A stretch of DNA of 20,530 nt from Caryophanales bacterium UBA1231 (lineage in GTDB: Bacteria; Bacillota_I; Bacilli_A; ML615J-28; CAG-313). The notes under the pieces are model-generated. The model saw only the letters and a program-made list of their open reading frames with translations, was not told the origin of the DNA and made no database searches. Positions 9,047 to 15,923 of the stretch are shown in pieces. The position numbers and the translations under genes were made by a program. Numbering within the stretch: the first letter of the stretch is position 1; every line of letters begins with the position of its first letter. The stretch spans positions 1 to 20,530 of the forward strand of contig DBWT01000025.1 of NCBI GenBank assembly GCA_002309035.1. Direction: 5' to 3'.

Positions 9047-9075
9047 ATTATACACTAAAATGAGAGAATAGTCAA
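9047..9075 (-). promoter_or_regulatory. Promoter for fic
   Basis: Near-consensus minus-strand promoter with -35 TTGACT (9070-9075), a 17-base spacer and -10 TATAAT (9047-9052). The spacer contains a copy of AAATGAGAGAA, also found just past the end of fic. Confidence 0.85.
9058..9068. repeat. 11-bp direct repeat flanking fic, copy 2
   Basis: Second exact copy of AAATGAGAGAA, between the -10 and -35 boxes of the fic promoter. A bound regulator here would overlap RNA polymerase. Confidence 0.45.
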
Positions 9076-9079
9076 GAAA

Positions 9080-9447
9080 TTAGGAGATGAATATCCCTAT
9101 ATAACTTGATTTTAAGTCTCTTTAGAGTGATAGATACGACTCTAAGTAGAATCTTATTATGAAGAACAAACAAATTGAAAGCGAAATCCAACAATTAAAC
9201 TTATCAAGAAAAGTCAAACTACTTGCATGGTTACTTGTATGGCAAACAAAAAATTACGACAATTTTTGCCGTAATTTTACTTAACATATCTGTGTAACCT
9301 AAGTTAAAATATTACAATGCACCCTCTAACCATTTATTTTAAAGGAATATTCCTGCGTGACATGTGACAGATGCGACAATTTCAACAAAACCACCATTCC
9401 TAATAGATACTTAACCTTGTTTTCATGTGAATTTTAAGGGAAATGTT
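9080..9447. other. Gene-poor gap with decayed-looking frames
   Basis: About 370 bases with no convincing gene. It holds a 7-bp hairpin TTAGAGT/ACTCTAA (9122-9145). A 41-codon plus-strand frame (9159-9284) starts MKNKQIESEIQQLNLSRKVK and has no ribosome site. A plus-strand frame without a start codon lies near 9340-9435 and encodes a C-x2-C-x2-C cluster (SCVTCDRCD). A palindrome GGAATATTCC lies near 9342-9352. The first frame faintly recalls short addiction-module antitoxins, but I cannot support a call. The gap looks like remnants of lost accessory genes. Confidence 0.4.
9250..9278 (-). terminator. Probable terminator downstream of the DUF4143 ATPase gene
   Basis: A perfect 9-bp stem AAAATTACG/CGTAATTTT with an 11-base loop. 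Read on the minus strand it ends in a U-rich tail (TTTTTTGTTTG). It is ~170 bases past the ATPase stop and ~175 bases before the fic promoter. Confidence 0.55.
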
Positions 9448-10761
9448 TTATTTTATTAACCAATTGATTACATTAATTACTTTTATTCCATCGAACATAT
9501 CTTCAGTTTCATCCAACGATAAAACTATTTTTTCATAATTATCTTTTACTTTCATAAGTGGAGATAACTCCCTTTCACGTGTTATCTCATCATTCATAAA
9601 TTCAGTAACTTGAAAATAAATCTTTTCATTTGGTTTATTTGCGATAAAATCAATTTCTTTATTATCAATTTTTCCTATTGCAACATCATAGCCTCGTCTT
9701 AATAATTCGAAATAAACTATATTTTCTAGTATGTGTCCTCTATCTCTATCTCTTATGCCAAGCAAATAGTTTCTCAGACCAATATCAGAAATATAGTACT
9801 TACCTAAAGTTTTTAAATATTCTTTCCCTTTAATATCAAATCTTTTTATTTCATAAAACATAAATGTTTCAACTAACGCACTTATATAGCTTTCTACAGT
9901 ATGGAAACTTGGCATTCCTTTTTTCTTTCTTTCTGCGAGCATGCCTCCACTAACAAGAGTATTGCCTATAGTAGAAAACGAAACATTCGATCCAATATTA
10001 TCAGCTAAAAACATTACTATCTTTTTAAGTAATAATGCATCAGTTACCATTTTCTGGTCCCTTCTTTTTTCTCTTTCCAAAATATCTCTTGTTATTACAG
10101 TGTTATATATTCCTTCAAGTAGCATAAATGCTTTTTCTTGATTTAAACCAACATCTCTAATTCCTGGCATACCACCAAAACGCAAATATGCATCAAATGA
10201 TTCTTTTAAAGAATAATGAATATTGTTTTTATCTATAACTTCTATTCTCTTTCCCCCAAAAGAGCTATCTACTTCCTTTATTTCAAAATCATGAAAGTAC
10301 AAAAATTCTTTAAATGATAATGGTAACATCTTTATTTCTACACATCTTCCAGCTAAGTATGTTGAATACTCACTAGATAATAAATATGCATTAGAACCAG
10401 TAACATAAATATCTGTATCAAATTCCACTCTTAAAGCATTTATAGCATTTTCCCAACCTTTGACTCTTTGTATTTCATCAAAAAATAAATACATTCTTTT
10501 GTTTGGTATTATTCTTTCTTTAACATAGTCATATAATTCTTTATAATTCATCAAAGAGAATTCCATCTTTTCAAAATGCATTTCTATTATTTGTTCTTCC
10601 TTTTTACCTTCATCTATTAGATGCTTAACCATAAGTGATAATAGTTTTGATTTACCACTTCTTCTTATACCGGTCACAACTTTGATAGGTTCTTTATCTT
10701 GAAATGCAATAAGTTGATTCAAATATACATCACGATTTTTAAGATTTTCGTTATTTATCAT
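9448..10761 (-). CDS. AAA_14 / DUF4143 family ATPase
   Basis: 437-residue cytoplasmic protein. Walker A is GIRRSGKS (31-38), Walker B is YLFFDEI (91-97) and a sensor-like VTGSN is at 120-124. The PLSFKEFL segment (147-154) and the middle winged-helix part follow. The DUF4143 tail has KYYISDIGLRNYLLG (321-335), GHILENIVYFELLRRGYDV (342-360) and a nuclease-fold-like EIDFIA...YFQV (369-385). The family is common in gut bacteria and often varies between strains. Its biological role is not settled, and the tail may be a degenerate PD-(D/E)xK fold (inference). The start is fixed by AGGAGGA 8 bases upstream. It is monocistronic and separated from fic by a gene-poor gap. Confidence 0.92.
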   Translation of the reverse strand: MINNENLKNRDVYLNQLIAFQDKEPIKVVTGIRRSGKSKLLSLMVKHLIDEGKKEEQIIEMHFEKMEFSLMNYKELYDYVKERIIPNKRMYLFFDEIQRVKGWENAINALRVEFDTDIYVTGSNAYLLSSEYSTYLAGRCVEIKMLPLSFKEFLYFHDFEIKEVDSSFGGKRIEVIDKNNIHYSLKESFDAYLRFGGMPGIRDVGLNQEKAFMLLEGIYNTVITRDILEREKRRDQKMVTDALLLKKIVMFLADNIGSNVSFSTIGNTLVSGGMLAERKKKGMPSFHTVESYISALVETFMFYEIKRFDIKGKEYLKTLGKYYISDIGLRNYLLGIRDRDRGHILENIVYFELLRRGYDVAIGKIDNKEIDFIANKPNEKIYFQVTEFMNDEITRERELSPLMKVKDNYEKIVLSLDETEDMFDGIKVINVINWLIK

Positions 10762-10784
10762 ACTAGTATCCTCCTATTGCATCT

Positions 10785-10813
10785 AGTATAACAAAATTCT
10801 TTTATTTTTTCAA
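10785..10813 (-). promoter_or_regulatory. Promoter for the DUF4143 ATPase gene
   Basis: On the minus strand there is a -35 TTGAAA (10808-10813), a 17-base spacer and a -10 TATACT (10785-10790). An inverted repeat TTGCA-6-TGCAA (10818-10833) lies immediately upstream of the -35. The sequence ATACTAG occurs twice, flanking the ribosome site. Confidence 0.7.
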
Positions 10814-10892
10814 GTATTTGCACCAAAATGCAAAAACTTTTTATTTTTCAACTTTTTTGCATTTTTCATTTTTAATAAACTACGTTTATAAT

Positions 10893-10923
10893 AAAAAAGG
10901 CTTGATATTTATTGTATCAAACC
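10893..10923 (-). terminator. Terminator of tmRNA
   Basis: On the minus strand a 9-bp stem GGTTTGATA/TATCAAGCC (one G-U pair) with a 7-base loop is followed by six U. It begins 14 bases after the CCA end of tmRNA. Confidence 0.9.
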
Positions 10924-10936
10924 TGTTCTACTATTA

Positions 10937-11285
10937 TGGTGGACCTGAGGAGAGTTGAACTCCTGTCCAAAACACCATCCATACAACTTTCTACATGTTT
11001 AGTTTGTTTATAAATTCATAAATATTGGTAAATAAACAAAACCAATAAATATATAGCTTTAAATTTAGAATCATATATTAAGCAAATATAATCATCATAG
11101 CCTACTAATGTGATCCCTTAAATTTCTCGTAGGCAAGAAAAATAAGAAATGCGTCTACTAGAAATAACTAGCAGAAAGCGTAATTAGAATTTGTATTTCC
11201 GGTTATTAGAACCTCACGTTTTAACGTGCGTAACCACGACATGCTTATCATACTTCAAATGTCCTGTCGAAACCAATACAGGCCC
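10937..11285 (-). ncRNA. ssrA: Transfer-messenger RNA (tmRNA)
   Basis: 349-nt RNA that rescues stalled ribosomes and tags the truncated protein. The 5' end GGGCCTG pairs with CAGGTCC at the 3' end, including the G3-U70 pair that marks alanine charging. The T arm AGGAG-TTCAACT-CTCCT and the encoded CCA are present, as is the GGTTTCGACAGG segment typical of tmRNA 5' domains. The tag frame (11168-11200) follows ATAACC, as in Bacillus. It reads GGA AAT ACA AAT TCT AAT TAC GCT TTC TGC TAG, giving a tag (A)GNTNSNYAFC instead of one ending LAA or AFA. The stop codon lies within a CTGCTAG/CTAGTAG stem. It sits 5 bases after the hairpin ending degV, and no convincing own promoter is seen, so it may be processed from the tetR-degV transcript. 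Confidence 0.96.
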
Positions 11286-11290
11286 TAGAG

Positions 11291-11317
11291 AGAATAATGC
11301 AAAAAAAGCATTATTCT
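11291..11317. repeat. Perfect hairpin between degV and tmRNA
   Basis: 10-bp inverted repeat AGAATAATGC/GCATTATTCT with a loop of seven identical bases (U on the minus strand). It includes the degV stop codon and ends 5 bases before the tmRNA 5' end. There is no U-tract after it in the direction of degV, so it is not a standard terminator. A role as an RNA-processing site is possible (inference). Confidence 0.8.
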
Positions 11318-12243
11318 TTATTTGCCTTTTTCTCTTTTCTTTTTTGTTTTTTCTTTGCTGGTTTTTCATCATTCAAAATATAAAGAATACCAATTGTGCC
11401 TTGACCACAATGACTTGAAATAACACATCCAGCATTAGTAACATAAAGATTCTTTATTTTATCAATAACACTTTCAATTTTACCTTTAATATATGATGCA
11501 TATTTCTCACCTAATGAATGAGTGATAAAAACAGTGTCTTTATCAGCATAATCAAATGATTCTAAAAATTCATCAATCATTATATTTAAAGCTTTTTTAT
11601 ATGAACCAATAGATTTTTTCCATACTTGAAGTTTACCATCAACAACTTTTAGCATTGGACGAATATTTAATAAATTACCAATGAATTTAGCCGCATTCGA
11701 GCATCTTCCGCCTTTGTAGATATAATCTAGATTCATAACACAAAATTGTGAATGTGAGTGATGAGCTGCCCAATCTCCAATTTCAAGAATTTCTTCAAGT
11801 GATTTGCCTTCATCGCGAGCTTCACACATTTTAATTAAAACTAGTGAAATACCTGTAGATAAATTCATTGAGTCAACAAAATGAAGCTTATCTTTGAATT
11901 CAGGATGTTTTTCTTCTACTAAGTCTTTGACGATTGGTAAATTTTTAAAGCTACTACTTAATTTATCACCAATACCACAATAAACTACATCTTTGCCTTC
12001 TTTTAAAAATGGCATAAAGAAATCATAAAAATCTTGAATAGATGCTGTTGAAGTTTTTGGATGACTTCCTGTTTGTTCAGAGATTTCATACATTTTGTCT
12101 GATTGTAATTCAACCATATCTTTATATTGTTTATTGTTGATAATAATATAAAGAGGTAGTACAGCTATCTCATATTTATCAATTAATTCTTGACTTAAAT
12201 CACAAGTCGAATCAGTTGCTATAACGATATTTTGGTTCTTCAT
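11311..12243 (-). CDS. DegV family fatty-acid-binding protein (FakB-like)
   Basis: 310-residue cytoplasmic protein that in this family holds a fatty acid and presents it to the kinase FakA. DegV landmarks are IATDSTCDLSQEL (8-20), the ligand loop HPKTSTAS (61-68), VDSMNLSTG (123-131), LDYIYKGGRCS (172-182) and the IRPMLKVVDGKL strand (194-205). The C-terminus ends in a very basic Lys-rich tail. The start at 12243 is chosen over an ATG 8 codons upstream because AAAGGAG lies about 7 bases before it. The gene then overlaps tetR by 32 bases, so the two are co-transcribed. The partner kinase FakA is encoded 6 kb away in this window. Confidence 0.92.
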   Translation of the reverse strand: MKNQNIVIATDSTCDLSQELIDKYEIAVLPLYIIINNKQYKDMVELQSDKMYEISEQTGSHPKTSTASIQDFYDFFMPFLKEGKDVVYCGIGDKLSSSFKNLPIVKDLVEEKHPEFKDKLHFVDSMNLSTGISLVLIKMCEARDEGKSLEEILEIGDWAAHHSHSQFCVMNLDYIYKGGRCSNAAKFIGNLLNIRPMLKVVDGKLQVWKKSIGSYKKALNIMIDEFLESFDYADKDTVFITHSLGEKYASYIKGKIESVIDKIKNLYVTNAGCVISSHCGQGTIGILYILNDEKPAKKKQKRKEKKANKE

Positions 12244-12835
12244 TTTGTTCTCCTTTATCAATTCCATATTTGATTAAATCAATTTTCCGTATTAATGATG
12301 CTTTAGCATCTTCTAAACTAATTGACGTTTGATAATAATTAAATATCTCACGTCCCACTATTGAAAACATTATATAAACAATTTCCATTGCTTCTTCTTT
12401 TGTTTCAATATTGTATTCATCAAAACCAATAAAATGGCTGAAGTTTTCATTGTTAAGCTTTTCAAGTAATTCTTCTTGTCGATCATAACTAATATTGAAG
12501 AAAAGATCTAAAAAGAAGTTTTTCATTTGTGTATTTTTAAATGTTGATAAAAAGTCAAAAAGTAAAATAAAGATTTCTTCTAAATCTAATTTTCGATTTT
12601 TATCATATATATAATTATTAATAAAGCAATCTTTTTGTAAAGATACTAAATAATCATATAGATCTTCTTTATTATAAAAATAGTAATAAAAAGCTGTTCT
12701 TGTAATATTCAAAGCCTCTGTCAATTGATTGATTGATGTTCCAAAGTATGTGTTTTCACCAAATACTTTATACGATGCTTCAATCAATTGATTTTGCTTT
12801 TCAGTACTCAATAAGTAAAATACTTTCTTTGGCAT
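12212..12835 (-). CDS. TetR family transcriptional regulator
   Basis: 207 residues. The N-terminal HTH covers ~8-60 (TEKQNQLIEASYKVFGEN, then INQLTEALNITRTAFYYYFYNKEDLYDYL, the standard TetR recognition helix and YFYNKE motif). The C-terminal ligand domain is helical and divergent. The start at 12835 is preferred over an ATG four codons upstream because GAGG lies ~6 bases before it. It overlaps degV and shares its promoter, which contains a perfect palindrome, so autorepression is very likely. Co-location with a fatty-acid carrier suggests an acyl ligand, but that is inference. Confidence 0.92.
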   Translation of the reverse strand: MPKKVFYLLSTEKQNQLIEASYKVFGENTYFGTSINQLTEALNITRTAFYYYFYNKEDLYDYLVSLQKDCFINNYIYDKNRKLDLEEIFILLFDFLSTFKNTQMKNFFLDLFFNISYDRQEELLEKLNNENFSHFIGFDEYNIETKEEAMEIVYIMFSIVGREIFNYYQTSISLEDAKASLIRKIDLIKYGIDKGEQNEEPKYRYSN

Positions 12836-12855
12836 AATCCACCTCATGCATATAT

Positions 12856-12884
12856 ATTATATTTGACACTGTGTCAAAAGTCAA
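12856..12884 (-). promoter_or_regulatory. Promoter of tetR-degV
   Basis: Near-consensus minus-strand promoter with -35 TTGACT (12879-12884), exactly 17 bases, then -10 TATAAT (12856-12861). The start codon is about 20 bases downstream of the -10. Confidence 0.88.
12862..12878. promoter_or_regulatory. TetR-type operator filling the promoter spacer
   Basis: TTTGACACTGTGTCAAA is a perfect 8-bp inverted repeat about one central base. It occupies precisely the 17 bases between the -10 and -35 of the tetR-degV promoter. This is the expected kind of site for an autoregulating TetR dimer. Confidence 0.85.
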
Positions 12885-12931
12885 ATGATATACTAATAAA
12901 TTACGATTTTGTAATTTGTAAACTTTATTAT

Positions 12932-12960
12932 TTTTCATTTTTACTAAGATATGATAAAAT
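12932..12960 (+). promoter_or_regulatory. Probable promoter for the U32 family gene
   Basis: Plus-strand -35 TTTTCA (12932-12937), a 17-base spacer and -10 TAAAAT (12955-12960) preceded by TGa, an extended -10. It lies about 24 bases before the start codon and is divergent from the tetR promoter. Confidence 0.55.
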
Positions 12961-12984
12961 AATATCAATAAAGGAGGTGTTAGC

Positions 12985-15213
12985 ATGTCTGAGTTACTAG
13001 CTCCAGCTGGTTCAATGGATGCTTTTTTTGCTGCCGCATCAAATGGTGCTGATGCCATATATTTTGGACTAAATGCTTTTTCTGCAAGAGCATATGCTAA
13101 TAATTTCACCCTTGAAGAATGTGAGTTTATTACTAAATACGCTCATTTAAGAAACATTAAAGTCTATTGTACAATGAATACCATTGTGTTCGAAAAAGAA
13201 CTAGATGAAGCATATCAAACAATTGATGCTTTAGCTAAGATTGGTGTGGATGGAATCATCGTTCAAGATTTAGCATTAGTTAATTATATTACTAATCACT
13301 ATTCTTCTTTAGAAGCACACATTTCAACACAAGTTGGAATCGATGATTTAGATGGTATTAAATATATCGACAGTTTAGGTGCAAAAAGAGTTGTCCTAGC
13401 TAGAGAAGTATCAATTGATCAAATCAAAGAATTCAAAAAACAAGTTGATATTGAAATTGAAACTTTCATTCATGGTGCACTTTGTGTCTCATATTCAGGC
13501 AATTGTTTTTGGAGCGGCTTGATTGGTCTTAGAAGCGGAAATCGAGGACGTTGTGTTGGTTGTTGTCGAAAACTATACTCTCTTTTAGAAAATGACAAAC
13601 AAATCAACAAAAGTTACCTATATTCAATGCGTGATCTAAACACTTCCATAGGTATCGAAGAATTAAAGATAGTTGATTCTTTAAAAATCGAAGGAAGAAT
13701 GAAGGAACCATCATATGTAGCGGGTATAGTTAGATATTATCGTTCACTTTTAGATGGCAATCAAGAGAATAAAGATGATTTACTTAAAAACTTCCAAAGA
13801 ACATTTACGAATGGGTATATCTTAAAAGATGGTCCTGATAATATCACTAACATCCAAAAACCAAATAACTTTGGATATTTGATTGGTAAAGTCACAAAAA
13901 TAAATAAAAATAATGTCACAATCAAATTAACTGATACTGTTAACCAATATGATCAAATCCGTATTGGTGATGGTTTAGAAGAAATATCATATCCTCTAGT
14001 TAAGATATATAACGAGAAAAACCAACTTGTGAATTCAAGTTCAACATATATTGTTGTAAACTTAAAAGAAAAAGTTAAAATTGGTGATCCCGTTTATAAA
14101 ACAAAAGATGTTAAATATTTAGATGAAATAAATAAAACATATCCAAAAGAGTTCAAAAGAATACCTCTTACAATCAATGTTTTGTTTTTAGAAAACATGC
14201 CACTAAAACTTAGTATTAAATATTCAAATATAAAAGTTGAAGTATCATCTCAAGAATTAGTAACAAAAGCAATTAATCATGCGGTAAGAAGAGAGAATTT
14301 TGAAGATCTTCTTTCAAAACTTAATGACACACCTTATGTACTAAAAAATCTAAATATAAAAATGGATGATAACCTATTTATTCCTTTGAAAGTCATTTCT
14401 AATTTAAAACGTGAATTGATTGAAAAACTAAATGAAGAAAGATTAAGAGTTAATGTTACCACAAAAACACCTAATGAACTAGTTGTTCCATCATTTAGCT
14501 TTGATGAACAAGAATTAGTATGTGAAGTTGAAACATTAGAACAATACAATGCATGTATTGAGGCTGGTATCAAAGCAATTTATTATGAAAACAAAGTGTT
14601 AAGAAACAACGCTAAATATATTGATAGTTCTTATTTATTGGTTGGTGGATTGAATAGTATCAATCATTATAATGAAAAGCAAAAATTAGTTACTGATTAT
14701 TCATTAAATATCGTCAATAGTTCATCTCTTGCCTTACTTTTATCACAGGGAGTTAAAAGAGTAACTTTATCTTATGAATTAAGTGAAAAAGATATGAATG
14801 ATTTAATCGATAATTATGTTTCTAAATATCAAACTATGCCTAGTCTTGAAATGGTTGTTTACGGAAGACAAAAGTTAATGCATTCTAAATATTGTCCTCT
14901 AAAACGTTTAGATATGTGTGGAAAGTGTCAACAAAATAAATATACTATTAATGATGGTATGGAAACTTTTCCTCTTCTATTTAATAAGGATTGTACAACA
15001 TACATTTTAAATTCTAAAACATTGAATCTTATCGATGAATTAGATCATTTAAAACGTATTGCTGCCCTACGTCTTTCATTTACAACAGAAACAAAAGATG
15101 AAGTAATTGATATCATCAATAAATTTAAAGCAAAAATGAATGGTGAAACAAATCAAAAGTATTTTGATTCAGCCGAAAATACAAGAGGTTATTTTTATCG
15201 TGAAATAATGTAA
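12985..15213 (+). CDS. U32 family protein (long form; RNA hydroxylation-type, RlhA-like)
   Basis: 742 residues. The N-terminal part opens MSELLAPAGSMDAFFAAASNG and carries the U32 signature at 159-197: ETFIHGALCVSYSGNC, then RSGNRGRCVGCCRKLY. Cys167, Cys174, Cys190 and Cys194 are the likely cluster ligands. A DUF3656-like middle region and a second U32-like half follow, with VVYGRQKLMHSKYCPL and CGKC (about 623-648). The family is called peptidase U32, but E. coli members RlhA and TrhP hydroxylate cytidine in 23S rRNA and uridine in tRNA, and the long architecture fits RlhA best. The actual substrate here is inference. The start is supported by AAGGAGG 7 bases upstream. It is monocistronic between a divergent tetR and a convergent rnc. 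Confidence 0.88.
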   Translation: MSELLAPAGSMDAFFAAASNGADAIYFGLNAFSARAYANNFTLEECEFITKYAHLRNIKVYCTMNTIVFEKELDEAYQTIDALAKIGVDGIIVQDLALVNYITNHYSSLEAHISTQVGIDDLDGIKYIDSLGAKRVVLAREVSIDQIKEFKKQVDIEIETFIHGALCVSYSGNCFWSGLIGLRSGNRGRCVGCCRKLYSLLENDKQINKSYLYSMRDLNTSIGIEELKIVDSLKIEGRMKEPSYVAGIVRYYRSLLDGNQENKDDLLKNFQRTFTNGYILKDGPDNITNIQKPNNFGYLIGKVTKINKNNVTIKLTDTVNQYDQIRIGDGLEEISYPLVKIYNEKNQLVNSSSTYIVVNLKEKVKIGDPVYKTKDVKYLDEINKTYPKEFKRIPLTINVLFLENMPLKLSIKYSNIKVEVSSQELVTKAINHAVRRENFEDLLSKLNDTPYVLKNLNIKMDDNLFIPLKVISNLKRELIEKLNEERLRVNVTTKTPNELVVPSFSFDEQELVCEVETLEQYNACIEAGIKAIYYENKVLRNNAKYIDSSYLLVGGLNSINHYNEKQKLVTDYSLNIVNSSSLALLLSQGVKRVTLSYELSEKDMNDLIDNYVSKYQTMPSLEMVVYGRQKLMHSKYCPLKRLDMCGKCQQNKYTINDGMETFPLLFNKDCTTYILNSKTLNLIDELDHLKRIAALRLSFTTETKDEVIDIINKFKAKMNGETNQKYFDSAENTRGYFYREIM

Positions 15214-15238
15214 AAAACACAGGAAATTCCTGTGTTTT
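15214..15238. terminator. Bidirectional terminator between the U32 gene and rnc
   Basis: A near-perfect palindrome, AAAACACAGGAA, one base, TTCCTGTGTTTT, begins directly after the U32 stop and overlaps the rnc stop. It has A/T runs on both sides, so it can serve both convergent genes. Confidence 0.9.
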
Positions 15239-15914
15239 ATTTTGACATTTTATCAAGTGCTTGTTTAGCTGCTAATTGTTCTGCAGCTTTTTTTGATTTA
15301 CCTGTACCAACACCAAGTTTAACACCATCAAGATATACAGCCATTGTGAATGTTTTATCGTGAGGTTTACCACTTTCATTGATTTCTCTATAGATAAGTG
15401 CTTCTCTTGTTTCTGATTGAACATATTCTTGTAGTTTGCTCTTGTAATCTACAAAAGCATTATCACTGATTTGTCCAACAGATGGGAAAACAACGTCTTT
15501 TAAGATTTCTTTAACTTTATCTAAACCTTCGGTAAGATAAAGAGCTCCAAGCATAGCTTCAAATGCATCATTTAAAACAGCATCACGAAATCTTCCGCCA
15601 CCTAATTCTTCGCCATGTCCCAAACGAAGCATTGTGCCTAAACCCATTTGTTTCGCATATAATGCATTAGCTTCTTCGCACACTGTTCTTGCTCTTAATT
15701 TAGACATATCGCCTTCATTTAATTGAGGATAGTTTTGATATAGATATTCACTAACTAAAATGCTTAAAACTGCATCGCCTAAGAACTCTAATCTTTCGTT
15801 ATGCACTGTACCATGTTCATTTGCATAAGATGAATGAGTTAAAGATGTTAAAAGTAAATCAAGACTTTGAGCATTGATTTGATATTTATTCATAAATTGT
15901 TCTAATTCTGTCAT
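15237..15914 (-). CDS. rnc: Ribonuclease III
   Basis: 225-residue double-strand-specific endoribonuclease acting in rRNA and mRNA processing. The catalytic signature ERLEFLGDAVL is at 40-50, with metal-binding Glu43 and Asp47. The second pair, Asp116 and Glu119, lies in NDAFEAMLGALYL. A double-stranded RNA-binding domain spans ~156-222 (YKSKLQEYVQ, then GTGKSKKAAEQLAAKQAL). Length is normal. The start has AGGAGGT upstream, overlapping the recG stop, so the two genes are translationally linked in a recG-rnc unit. Confidence 0.97.
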   Translation of the reverse strand: MTELEQFMNKYQINAQSLDLLLTSLTHSSYANEHGTVHNERLEFLGDAVLSILVSEYLYQNYPQLNEGDMSKLRARTVCEEANALYAKQMGLGTMLRLGHGEELGGGRFRDAVLNDAFEAMLGALYLTEGLDKVKEILKDVVFPSVGQISDNAFVDYKSKLQEYVQSETREALIYREINESGKPHDKTFTMAVYLDGVKLGVGTGKSKKAAEQLAAKQALDKMSK

Positions 15915-15923
15915 GTTTACCTC

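Noticed and set aside
9159..9284. 41-codon plus-strand frame beginning MKNKQIESEIQQ
   Set aside because: No ribosome site and no clear promoter, and its end overlaps a terminator-like hairpin. Described within the gap entry instead of as a gene.
11191..11418. 75-codon plus-strand frame over tmRNA and the degV end
   Set aside because: Antisense to tmRNA and degV. The hydrophobic tail comes from the complement of the Lys-rich degV C-terminus.
12801..13109. 102-codon minus-strand frame across the tetR/U32 intergenic region
   Set aside because: It is antisense to the well-supported U32 start and runs through both promoters and the operator. It has no ribosome site of its own.
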